A stretch of DNA of 33,655 nt from Nemertoderma westbladi. Its lineage: Eukaryota > Xenacoelomorpha > Nemertodermatida > Nemertodermatidae. The stretch spans positions 1 to 33,655 of the forward strand of contig JAUCBJ010001955.1 of assembly GCA_032718475.1 (NCBI GenBank), written 5' to 3'. A program made the position numbers and the translations under genes. Of this stretch, positions 10,735 through 21,282 are shown piece after piece (positions within the stretch are counted from its first letter, which is position 1; every line of letters begins with the position of its first letter). The notes beneath the pieces were generated by a model. That model did no database searches. It worked only from the letters and a program-made list of their open reading frames with translations, and was not told the origin of the DNA.

Positions 10735-11168
10735 CATGATGAACCTCCAGCTCGAGTCCCTCCAACGTAAATGCGTTCGTTGCTGCCTCGGTTTTGGTCC
10801 ACGGACTCATATCGGTGCAGCTGAATTTGCTACATTGAACTGGCTTCCACTAAAAGAACGAGGTGAGTCCGTTGTACTATCGCTATCGCACATGTACAAA
10901 ATTTGCAATGGCGATGGGCCGTCATACTTGCGTGACCTCATCAACTTCTCGGGGGAGAGCGGGACAACGAATGTACGTCGCGCCCACCGGCAGGCTGTAA
11001 TTCCGAACAAGAACACGCAACTCGGACAACTCGCATTCTCATATGGGCCCAACACTATGGAACGAGATCCCAGCCGCGATTACAAGATCTGTTAATTTTT
11101 AAACATTCAAACATAAATTAAAAGATCATTATTTAGACAAAATACTTGCCGAGGAAGTTTCTTTATAG
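10735..11168 (+). pseudogene. CR1/L2-like LINE, C-terminal end of ORF2, decayed
   Basis: The conceptual peptide has the typical tail after the reverse transcriptase of CR1/L2/Rex-type LINEs: LQRKCVRCCLGFG, LNWLPLKERGE, MYKICNGDGPSYLRDLI. After a one-base frameshift near 11045 it continues GPTLWNEIPAAITRSVNF. A stop at 11100-11102 then interrupts the last part (TFKHKLKDHYLDK...). The catalytic RT domain is missing, so this is a 5'-truncated dead copy. The following several hundred bases, including a stem-loop near 11620-11665, may be its 3' UTR. Confidence 0.8.
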
Positions 11169-12118
11169 GCCTACACCTAATTGAGTCCATTAGATATACT
11201 ATTTTAATCGGCAGTAACTATCATTTAGTACTAATTGTTTTTATTTAATAACTAAATTTTATTAATTTATCAACCCTAATTATAATTATGTAACCCTAAC
11301 CTAGTAACCTAGTCCGACTGAAGTAATTAATTATCGAGCGACTTTCTTAATTTTATTTATTTTTTTAAATTACCAATTCAAACTTCCAAACTACCGTTAA
11401 TCACAATGAATATCTTTAATTTGTGTCCAAACATTTACATTTAACTTTTAACCTCTGAGACATATCATTAACTTTTTAGAACCATGTGTCCGATCATTAT
11501 CACGAACCATTTTGTTGTACTAATTTTAACTTAATCAATTTTTATCAATTAAACAATATTTAACCAACGCTATTTTAAATGCATTTTTACCAATGACTAC
11601 CTTATTACTTTTAGTGAGAGGATCCACGTGAAAATGAGACTCAGTCTCTTGTGGCTATCCTCGGCTGCCAAATAGTACATAGATTGCACTATCTTTATAG
11701 TTTAATGTGTAATTCTTGTTGTGTAAATGTGTAAATATCGTACAATTTTATATTTTGTGACTGGCATTTTAAACTGTTGTACATTTTTAGTGTTGTTCTT
11801 GTTGTATGTAACATATATTTGTATTTTATCTATCATTTCTGCATTTGGCGCCAATAAACACGTTCATGTCAGTATGTATGTAGACAGTACCGGTAGGCTA
11901 TTCAGCTCTTCCAGTCGTGCCGTGATATACTGATATTCCCTACCTAAACCATAAAAAAACATAGCATCAATCTGTCTACCAGGACCAGCAGGGCCAACAG
12001 TCTGTACCGTATAGTCTAATGCTGTAATTAGCAGCGGTGATAGATTACTTCTAGCTAAATTCGAAATTGCCTGAATAACCTAAATACGGTACTGAAGAAG
12101 GCCTAACCAAATCCCACA
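11169..12118. other. Possible LINE 3' UTR, then 5' flank of the zinc-finger gene
   Basis: This is AT-rich DNA with no coding frame of note. The part up to about 11850 may be the LINE 3' region. The last 200 bases precede the zinc-finger ATG and should hold its 5' UTR. No clear TATA box was seen. Confidence 0.35.
11618..11665 (+). other. Stem-loop, probably in a LINE 3' UTR
   Basis: The segment gagaggatccac pairs with gtggctatcctc, and an inner gaga/tctc stem adds to the hairpin (tgagactcagtctcttgtgg). It lies about 450 bases after the LINE coding remnant on the same strand. LINE reverse transcriptases can recognise 3' hairpins; assigning that role here is inference. Confidence 0.4.
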
Positions 12119-14011
12119 ATGGCGGACGTTTCTGAACACTTCACAGACTGCGAAAACAGGACTGGTAACGATCTTCCTTGTGATGTGGAATCGACACACA
12201 AGCACTGCAACTACTGCTATGAAGTCCTCTCCAACAGCTGGCATTGTCACAAGCACTTTGAGTCAATGCATGCTAGTGGAGAATTAATTGTGAATAATGT
12301 TCACTGTTATCCATGCAAAATCATTTCGCATCACGAGCTCAAAAAGTTAAAATCTTACCATTACCACTGTCCGATATGCGACAACACGGTTCTTGGCAGA
12401 GACGAGTTTCAGAAGCACGTAGCGGATGAACACGCTGTTGATGTTATTGTTCCCAACCCAATATTTGATGAATACCAGGCGGAGTCTCCAACGCAATTGG
12501 GAATGGCGGAAGAAGAAGTAATCCCAGACGAACTTATCCACGAATCACTTCAGGAAGCCGCTGACAACGTGTCAGAGGAGAACATCGATCAATCGACGAG
12601 CAGATTTCATGCGGCTAATTTCCAGCAGACTTCGAGAAATGGAGTTAAACCGCTGAGGTTCCGTTGCCCGTATAGGACGTGTATCAGACGGTTTCATACC
12701 CGCTCGGGTGTGAAACAACACATAAATACGATACACGACAACGTCCGATACGATTGCTATAAATGCGATAAATCCTATTCGACGAGACAGGATCGAAATA
12801 TCCATGTGAGAAGGCACCACGGCATCGAGCCTCAAATAGGAGGCGGCCATACATGCGATGAGTGTGGTAAATGGTTCAAAATCAGGCGGGAGTTTATTCT
12901 TCACGTACAGACCTTCCATAAAGGTCGGAAAGGTGACGAAATAATTCAACGATTGCGTACTAATAAACAGGGAAGGTTTAAGCCTGTTTCCGGATCAACC
13001 AAACACAGAGCTAAGAGGTTTTCTTGCAAACCCTGCGGCAGGTACTACAACTCGGAGAGTGTGTTGAAACACCACATAACTGTGGTTCACGGCGGTACCC
13101 AACCGGTCGAAAACGACGAGGACGATTACGAGGATGAAGAAGACGAAGAGGAGGAGTATTACGAGGAGGACGACCCCATGGATGAGTTTAATTACGCCCA
13201 TCGGGAGCAGTTGGGAACCGTGCGGGAGTGGTCCCCGGTGGAAGGCGACCAGCGGTTCACCAGCGCGGGGGAACCAACGCGGAACCTCCGACGGATGTTC
13301 CTGAGGGCCGTAACGGACGACGACGGCGAGATCAGGTTCTGCTGTCAATTCTGCGACCACGAAGGGTTTAAGACGCGAATGGGATTCCGCTACCACGTCG
13401 AGGCTTTCCATTTGGGTCTCCGATTCAAATGCGAGTATTGCGATCTGATTATCTCGACGAAGTGGCAGTTGAACAATCACGTGAAGAAGGTTCACGACGC
13501 CCAAGCTACCGATTTCAACCGGGTTAAGACAAAAGGCGATGTGAACCTGCCGTTCATACCGAACGACGCATCCCCGCCGCCCAGACGGGTTCCTGTCCGC
13601 GGCAAGGTGAACGACCCCAATCGGGAGCGGTTCGGCTGCACGGAATGCGACCAGGACTATTCGACTCGAGCGACGCTCAACCGTCACATGCGGAACGCCC
13701 ACGGGGCGGAGATCATCACGAGTAAGGAGAACGGACGCGTCGTGAGACTGCCGAGGGGTTCCGAGGTATACGACGAGGATGAGGAGGAGGAGGAGTACCC
13801 CGCCGTGGCGTCTACGGGGTTCGCCGGTCCGTTTATCTGCGTTTCTTGTTGCAAACGGTTCGCGTTGGAAGAGGATCTCCAACGACACATCGACAACATC
13901 CACCACGGGGTCACCTTCACCTGCTCCCAATGCAATAAATCCTTTATCACAATGGACTACCTCGGTAACCACATCACCATAATCCACGACGGTGTTGGAA
14001 CCTACCGCTAA
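12119..14011 (+). CDS. C2H2 zinc-finger protein, about 11 fingers, intronless
   Basis: This 630-residue protein is probably a nuclear DNA- or RNA-binding factor. C2H2 fingers, mostly C-X2-C-X12-H-X4-H, lie at Cys30-His51, Cys84-His105, Cys183-His206 (C-X4-C), Cys213-His233/234, Cys246-His267, Cys303-His324, Cys409-His431, Cys438-His459, Cys507-His528, Cys574-His595 and Cys602-His623. Fingers occur singly or in pairs, separated by long spacers. No TGEKP-type linkers are seen, so tandem base-by-base DNA reading as in KRAB factors is unlikely. Acidic Asp/Glu runs sit at about 332-352 and 552-559. No KRAB, BTB or SCAN domain is visible. The start context cacaATGgcg is good and the single frame is intact. 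The last 122 codons are also present in the downstream tandem copy. I cannot assign an orthologue. Confidence 0.9.
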   Translation: MADVSEHFTDCENRTGNDLPCDVESTHKHCNYCYEVLSNSWHCHKHFESMHASGELIVNNVHCYPCKIISHHELKKLKSYHYHCPICDNTVLGRDEFQKHVADEHAVDVIVPNPIFDEYQAESPTQLGMAEEEVIPDELIHESLQEAADNVSEENIDQSTSRFHAANFQQTSRNGVKPLRFRCPYRTCIRRFHTRSGVKQHINTIHDNVRYDCYKCDKSYSTRQDRNIHVRRHHGIEPQIGGGHTCDECGKWFKIRREFILHVQTFHKGRKGDEIIQRLRTNKQGRFKPVSGSTKHRAKRFSCKPCGRYYNSESVLKHHITVVHGGTQPVENDEDDYEDEEDEEEEYYEEDDPMDEFNYAHREQLGTVREWSPVEGDQRFTSAGEPTRNLRRMFLRAVTDDDGEIRFCCQFCDHEGFKTRMGFRYHVEAFHLGLRFKCEYCDLIISTKWQLNNHVKKVHDAQATDFNRVKTKGDVNLPFIPNDASPPPRRVPVRGKVNDPNRERFGCTECDQDYSTRATLNRHMRNAHGAEIITSKENGRVVRLPRGSEVYDEDEEEEEYPAVASTGFAGPFICVSCCKRFALEEDLQRHIDNIHHGVTFTCSQCNKSFITMDYLGNHITIIHDGVGTYR

Positions 14012-14758
14012 GCAACCGGTGCGATAAATCCACCACAGTTATGTATCGTTTGGGTAATTACAATATATTATAGACACTGTTTTTTGTAAAACTCCCTTTA
14101 ACTGACTATTGATACGCCCCTAGAACTATGGGCGACCTACACTAAACCAATCTATTGAAGTAGGTTGCCTCATTATCAGACTATTACATTTTTTCCCCCG
14201 TTGAAACTGCTTTATTTTATAACTGTACTTTATGTTATTAACTGATTATAGTAGAGTATTGGGATGGTGGGACAATGTGTCCCGTCCTATATAGTGTGAT
14301 TAATGTCCTCCCTATGAATTATATTATTATTGTGATATTAATTATTATATGATAACAATATCTGTTCTGTGTGATATAAATTGTCGGTATTGTGTATGTT
14401 AGACCATGTCACTGCAGTGGAATGTGTAGGTAGATGCCGAGACCAAAATACCAGAACTACAAACGTATTAACCGTCATTTGTATACAATTTTCACCATAA
14501 TGACAAAATGTATAGAGCTCTTCGACTTAAAAGGACAACAAATACCATATCGAAAACCTACTTGAGGCAATACAAGTCATTCCACACAGCACTCAATCCA
14601 CTGTAATAACATAATAGGTGGCCAAGTATCACGAAACTAACTTTAATTTCGCTTGTTGTTTTGGTTTTATGGTGACGTTATAATGTGTACCGGTTTCTAG
14701 AATTACACCCACAGTGATTGACTCCACACGTACTGGTTGTTATTTACTTCATTTATTC

Positions 14759-14986
14759 GGGGTGGGCTATAAAATAGCGAGGGTTATACGTCCGTGTTCC
14801 TATCTCATTTCAAGGTTGATTTTTAGAAATTTTAGGCCAAAAAATTATAAAAGCATAATATTATTTAGTTGATCAGTTGAGCAGGTCGGGCAGCAGCTTT
14901 TGTCCAATACTCATTAGGAGCAGACTGAAAACAATCACATTATAATATTTACTCAATAAAATAAAAGCTCACTTATAGCCCACCCC
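14759..14986. mobile_element. Short MITE with GGGGTGGGCTATAA ends (copy A)
   Basis: The sequence ggggtgggctataa at the left is exactly inverted at the right (ttatagcccacccc). They enclose about 200 bases without a coding frame. In copy B the left flank is TAATA and the right flank TATA, hinting at a TA target. It predates the segmental duplication because both copies carry it. Confidence 0.65.
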
Positions 14987-16804
14987 TATATTTATATGTG
15001 TTAGTCTGGCGGTGTAAAATTACAGTATGAATCCATTGTATTTGATCTTTGGATATTTTAATGTTTACAGATAAATCTTTTATACATTTTGGTATTATAT
15101 ATATGAAAAAAACATTGTTATTGCTTTGGGGAAAAAATGTAACCTTTTCACTATTCTTGAGGTATTATAGAGTCGAGATAATATTGATAAAAAGGTTCTA
15201 CGTTTTTTTCCCATGTAATACGTAATTTTATTCTTAAATTAGTACTTTGTTGTGGCTTAATATTCTTTAATAAAATACACAAAGAAATATTATATTGTTA
15301 CAAAATAAATTAATTTGCGGTATTTTACTATATTGCTTCCAAAGTTACTGCGAATCAAATTATTGTACTCTCCAACTCCTGATGCTGCTTTACTGAATGT
15401 TAAATAAATTAGTGTTCTCGAATAATTAATACGTAACTAGAGAGCCGCTTAACAACTTAAACCAATATTGGATATTTAGTTTCGTTTTGGAGTTCGCATT
15501 GCAGACACTAAAGTTGCAATATCTTTTCAGTGTTTGAATGGATTCTACTCCGATGCTCTTTCAGCACATTTAATAATATTTAAGAAATTCCACTAACAAT
15601 ATTTTACTTTTCCTTTTTCACCGTGGAAAAGGTAAAATCAATGAAATCCTGTGGGTTACTCTGGGGTATCTTTCTCCCGATTTTGGGGTATATTCGTGCG
15701 AAAAGTAACTATTTATGAATAAAAATAATACATTGGCCCCCCACTGGGGTATTAACATAATCAAAGTAAGGCAATTCTAGAACATTACTCACTATTACTA
15801 TTGCGAAATATGAATAATCGTAGAGTTTACATTATATTTGTTTTCGATGTAATTCATGAATAAATATAATTACATTTTGGTTACCTGTGAATTACTCCAT
15901 TATTGTGTTTGATCACTGAGAGACTGGTTTACGTATCAATTATTTTTCGTCGATCAATAAGAATTAATTACAAGTCCCGAAAATTAGTAAATTTCCGAAT
16001 GTTTCCGGACTCCCTTCCCAACTATAAACATTTCCTAATTAACTAGTTAGTTTTAATAGTATGTCGTCTGTACACACATTGTTTATTGTTAATACCACCA
16101 CGGTTAATTAATACTTGGCACTATTGAGCTTAGCAGTGGTTTTCTTCATATTTAGTAATTAACGTTTATTGCATTGATATTGGATCTCAAATTTAATCAA
16201 TATCATAAGATTTTGGTTTAATTACTTAAGTCTTCCTATCCATTATTTAAATAACAATCTTGGTTCAATCTCCGGTGTATGTTATTGTTTCTGAAAATAG
16301 TAATAATGAAGTATTTTAATATTTTAACAAAAAGTCGCGAATTGTAATGCTTAAAGGTATATACTAAACTATTTTAATTAGGTTTATGGAATAATATTTA
16401 TCTTTTCATAGAATATTTAACTAAAATTATACCACGAATATTAAAATTGATAAAGTAAAATAATTATGTACTCACTAAATATAGAAATAAAAAAATGACA
16501 TTTGAATAAATCATTTATCACAATCAAGTTATTTGTGTCCAGGGGAAATTCGACGCAAATAACAGCTGATTACTCTCAAAAATAAAACTGTAACCTGTTT
16601 ATTGTGTTTAGTTTATTGTTTTGGTTAAAATAACGTGCCACTGTAACCTGCCCCTTTCCCTAAATTGAGAATTTAACATTGAGACGGGACATGAATTCGC
16701 CAAGGCGGGTTTTGCGTCCAGTTTCCCCCCTGTCTCGGACGCAATAAATACACTCGAATGAGATCAGCTATCTCAGTTTCATTCCCCCCCGGGCGCCAGA
16801 AGGG

Positions 16805-16819
16805 CTCGCTACGCCTCTG
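16805..16819 (-). repeat. Solo hAT-type terminal repeat (copy A)
   Basis: Read on the minus strand this is cagaggcgtagcgag. It is 14 of 15 bases identical to the left terminus of the complete hAT MITE at 5057. No matching opposite terminus was found nearby, so it is probably a truncated relative. Copy B carries the same at 20228-20242. Confidence 0.5.
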
Positions 16820-17101
16820 CAGCAGTGCCCCACTGAATCTTTGTCGCATTAAAGACAAATGAACTGAATCAAACCATTTTCCTATATTAACGTAAAACAA
16901 TTCCATTAGTATTGAAAGCAGTAAAATCATCAGAATAGCCCATTATTTAATTTCATAGTAATAAGTTTGTAAGGCGTCGTATTGGTGCAAGAACAACGTC
17001 CACCGCAATTTAAAAAAAATAACACAATTCTGAGCCACATTGGTTGTACAATGCGTTGATGCGACCAGGACTATTCGACTCGAGCGACGCTCAACCGTCA
17101 C

Positions 17102-17425
17102 ATGCGGAACGCCCACGGGGCGGAGATCATCACGAGTAAGGAGAACGGACGCGTCGTGAGACTGCCGAGGGGTTCCGAGGTATACGACGAGGATGAGGAG
17201 GAGGAGGAGTACCCCGCCGTGGCGTCTACGGGGTTCGCCGGTCCGTTTATCTGCGTTTCTTGTTGCAAACGGTTCGCGTTGGAAGAGGATCTCCAACGAC
17301 ACATCGACAACATCCACCACGGGGTCACCTTCACCTGCTCCCAATGCAATAAATCCTTTATCACAATGGACTACCTCGGTAACCACATCACCATAATCCA
17401 CGACGGTGTTGGAACCTACCGCTAA
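17102..17425 (+). pseudogene. Truncated zinc-finger duplicate, two intact fingers
   Basis: The duplication captured only the last 122 codons of the zinc-finger gene. A TGA (17057-17059) created at the junction lies directly before the zinc-finger frame, so no fusion with upstream sequence can be read. The first in-frame Met (17102) gives a 107-residue peptide that lacks the Cys pair of its first finger. It keeps the acidic run and two complete C2H2 fingers. No promoter was brought along, since the copied DNA starts mid-exon. It is most likely a pseudogene. A short two-finger protein made from a new promoter in copy A's 3' flank is possible but unsupported. Confidence 0.75.
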
Positions 17426-18166
17426 GCAACCGGTGCGATAAATCCACCACAGTTATGTATCGTCTGGGTAATTACAATATATTATAGACACTGTTTTTTT
17501 GTAAAACTCTCTTTAACTGACTATTGATACGCCCCTAGAACTATTGGCTACCTACACTAGACCAATCTATTGAAGTAGGTTGCCTGATTATCAGACTATT
17601 ACATTTTTTCCCCCGTTGAAACTGCTTTATTTTATAACTGTACTTTATGTTATTAACTGATTATAGTAGAGTATTGGGATGGTGGGACAATGTGTCCCGT
17701 CCTATATAGTGTGATTAATGTCCTCCCTAGGAATTATATTATTATTGTGATATTAATTATTATATGATAACAATATCTGTGTGATATAATTTGTCGGTAT
17801 TGTGTATGTTAGACCATGTCACTGCAGTGGAATGTGTAGGTAGATGCCGAGACCAAAATAGCAGAACTACAAACGTATTAACCGTCATTTATATAAAATT
17901 TTCACCATAAGGACAAAATGTAGAGCTCTTCGACTTAAAAAGACAACAAATACCATATCGAAAACCTACTTGAGGCAATACAACTCATTCCACACAGCAA
18001 TCAATCCACTGTAATAACATAATAGGTGGCCAAGTATCACGAAACTAACTTTAATTTCGCTTGTTGTTTTGGTTTTATGGTGACGTTATAATGTGTACCG
18101 GTTTCTAGAATTACACCCACAGTGATTGACTCCACACGTACTGGTTGTTATTTACTTCATTTAATA

Positions 18167-18388
18167 GGGGTGGGCTATAAAATAGCGAGGGTTATACGTC
18201 CGTGTTCCTATCTCATTTCAAGGTTGATTTTTAGAAATTTTAGGCCAAAATATTATAAAAGCATATTTAGTTGATCAGTTGAGCAGGTCGGGCAGCAGCT
18301 TTTGTCCAATACTCATTAGGAGCAGACTGAAAACAATCACATTATAATATTTACTCAATAAAATTCAAGCTCACTTATAGCCCACCCC
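18167..18388. mobile_element. Short MITE with GGGGTGGGCTATAA ends (copy B)
   Basis: This is the counterpart of the element in copy A, with identical 14-base inverted ends and a slightly shorter interior (an internal loss near 18262). Confidence 0.65.
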
Positions 18389-20481
18389 TATATTTATATA
18401 TGTGTTAGTCTGGCGGTGTAAAATTATAGTACGAATCCATTGTATTTGATCTTTGGATATTTTAATGTTTACAGATAAATCTTTTATACATTTTGGTATT
18501 ATATATATGAAAAAAATATTTTTATTGCTTTGGGGAAAAAATGTAACCTTTTCACTATTCTTGAGGTATTATAGAGTCGAGATAATATTGATAAAAAGGT
18601 TATACGTTTTTTTCCCATGTAATACGTAATTTTATTCTTAAATTAGTACTTTGTTGTGGCTTAATATTCTTTAATAAAATATACAAAGACATATTATATT
18701 GTTACAAAATAAATTAATTTGCGGTATTTTACTATATTGCTTCCATAGTTACTGTGATTCAAATTACTGTACTCTTCAACTCCTGATGCTGCTTTACCCA
18801 ATGTTAAATAATTTAGTGTTCTCCAATAATTACTACGTTACTAAAGAGCCGCTTAACAACTTAAACCAATATTGGACATTTAGTTTCGTTTTGGAGTTCG
18901 CCTTGCAGACACTAAAGTTGCAATAACTTTTGAGTGTGTGAATGGATTCTACTCCGATGCTCTTTCAGCACATTTAATAATATTTAAGAAATTCCACTAA
19001 AAATATTTTACTTTTCTTTTTTCACCGTGGAAAAAGTAAAATCAATGAAATCCTATGGGTTACTCTGGGATATCTTTCTCCCGATTTTGGGGTATATTCT
19101 TGCGAAAAGTAACTATTTATGAATAAAAATAATCCATTGGCCCCCCACTGGGGCATTAACGTAATCAAAGTAAGGTAATTCTAGAACATTACTCACTATT
19201 ACTGTTGCGAAATATGAATAATCGTAGAGTCTACATTATATTTGTTTTCTATGTAATTCATGAATAAATATAATTACATTTTGGTTACCTGTGAAATACT
19301 CCACTATTGTGTTTGATCACTGAGAGACTGGTTTACGTACCGGTATCAGTTAGTTTTCGTCGATCAATAATAATTAATTACAAGTCCCGAAAATTAGAAA
19401 ATTTCCGAATGTTTCCGGACTCCCTTCCGTACTATAAACATTTCCTAATTAACTAGTTAGTTTTAATAGTATGTCGTCTGTACACACATTGTTTATTGTT
19501 AATACCACCATGGTTAATGAATACTTGGCACTATTGAGCTGAACAGTGGTTTTCTTCATATTTGGTAATTAACGTTTATTGCATTGATATTGGATCTCAA
19601 ATTTAATCAATATCATAAGATTTTAGTTTAATTACTTAAGTTTCCCTATCCATTATTTAAATAACAATCTTGGTTCAATCTTCGGTGTATATTATTGTTT
19701 CTTAAAATAGTAATAATGAAGTATTTTAATATTTTAACAAAAAGTCGCGAATTGTAATGCTTAAAGGTATATACTAAACTATTTTAATTAGGTTTATGGA
19801 ATAATATTTATCTTTTCATAGAATATTTAACTAAAATTATACCACGAATAATAAAATTGATAAAGTAAAATAATTATGTACTCACTAAATATTGAAATAA
19901 AAAAATGACATTTGAATAAATCATTTATCACAATCAAGATATTTGTGTCCAGGGGAAATTCGACGCAAATAACAGCTGATTATTCTCAAAAATAAAACTG
20001 TAACCTGTTCTATTGTGTTTAGTTTATTGTTTTGGTTAAAATAACGTGCCACTGTACTGTAACCTGCTCCTTTCCCTAAATTGAGAATTTAACATTGAGG
20101 CGGGACATGAATTCGCCAAGGCGGGTTTTGCGTCGTTCCCCCCCCCCCCCCCCCCCCCCCTGTCCGGACGCAATACACTCGAATGAGATCAGCTATCTCA
20201 GTTTCATTCCCCCGGGCGCCAGAAGGGCTCGCTACGCCTCTGCAGCAGTGCCCCACTGAATCTTTGTCGCATTAAAGACAAATGAACTGAATCAAACCAT
20301 TTTCCTATATTAACGTAAAACAATTCCATTAGTATTGAAAGCAGTAAAATCATCAGAATAGCCCATTATTTAATTTCATAGTAATAAGTTTGTAAGGCGT
20401 CGTATTGGTGCAAGAACAACGTCCACCGCAATTTAAAAAAAATAACACAATTCTGAGCCACATTGGTTGTACAATGCGTTG

Positions 20482-21282
20482 AGCATCTTATCGTAACAGT
20501 TATAACGGTAGAATGAGAACGAATAACCGAACCAAATCTAAGTAATAACACATACTGTATTCAAGTGAAGCTGCAGTGGCAAATTAATATAGACGTAAAA
20601 TATCAAATCCAACACCAAATGCGATGAATAATCGTGATAGATATGTATAATTGTATAATGCAATCAATGTTTAATAATATAAAAGGCAATTAAAATTAAA
20701 CCTGTATTGGTGTAAATAGCCATTATAGAGGAAAAATAACAATTAACTAAAAAATAGTTGTGTTTCAAGCATTTAGGGTCCGAGGAAGTAAAAAATTAGT
20801 TTAAAAAAACCTTCAACATATTCCGAAGATATTTGCCTTTTTGTGTCCGTGATTGTGAATTGATGTAAATACTAAGTTGAAATTTTGGTAAAAAATAGTA
20901 CCTCTTATCATTATGAATTTGCTAAAATACTTCTGTGGAAGATTGAGCCGAGACGAAAAATCATTGAGAAATGGCGTACTATGCGTTTATATTGGCTCTA
21001 AATATTCGATGGAGGGTAGATTGTCCTTGCACAATACTTTCTACTTACAGTCGCAGACCAATATACTGAACTAACAGACCAGACACTATATACACAATTG
21101 CACGAAAACATATAAACAATAAAGAGTAATAAACGAAACAAATGAGCAAACAACGCTAAATAAATAACGCAAAATGAAAGCGAAAGACAAAAAATAACGA
21201 AATAGTAAATAATGAGATGTTATTTGTTTGGTCAGTTCAGTGTGAGCAGTGTAACTCTATAAATAACCAGTCAATGAAAGTT
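20482..21282. other. Intergenic, 3' flank of RIC3
   Basis: This unique AT-rich sequence lies after the duplication and should hold the RIC3 3' UTR near 21282. No other gene is seen. A region of aaataacgaaa-type low complexity lies near 21110-21200. Confidence 0.4.

Larger units (their letters stand above)
14012..16942. other. Noncoding 3' flank of the zinc-finger gene
   Basis: This is AT-rich DNA with no recognisable gene. It contains the presumed 3' UTR, a short MITE, a solo hAT-type terminus near 16819 and a segment related by inversion to about 10185-10250. The equivalent in copy B is 17426-20365. Confidence 0.4.
13645..17058. repeat. Tandem segmental duplication, copy A (3414 bp)
   Basis: This unit starts inside the ninth zinc finger (atgcgaccaggactattcga) and ends at acaatgcgttg. 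It is followed head-to-tail by copy B. Copies are identical over the first 405 bases, covering the coding end and 38 bases beyond. After that they differ by scattered substitutions and small indels, a few percent by eye. The junction shows at most one base of microhomology. Confidence 0.93.
17059..20481. repeat. Tandem segmental duplication, copy B (about 3423 bp)
   Basis: This repeats copy A in the same orientation and then runs into unique sequence at gagcatctta. It differs from copy A by point changes and small indels. One example is a C run of 23 bases (20138-20160) where copy A has only six. Whether it is a true genomic duplication or two haplotypes joined by the assembler cannot be told from one sequence. 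Confidence 0.93.

Noticed and set aside
12995-13987. 330-codon minus-strand ORF
   Set aside because: It is the antisense shadow of the zinc-finger gene, whose Cys/His pattern is clearly on the plus strand.
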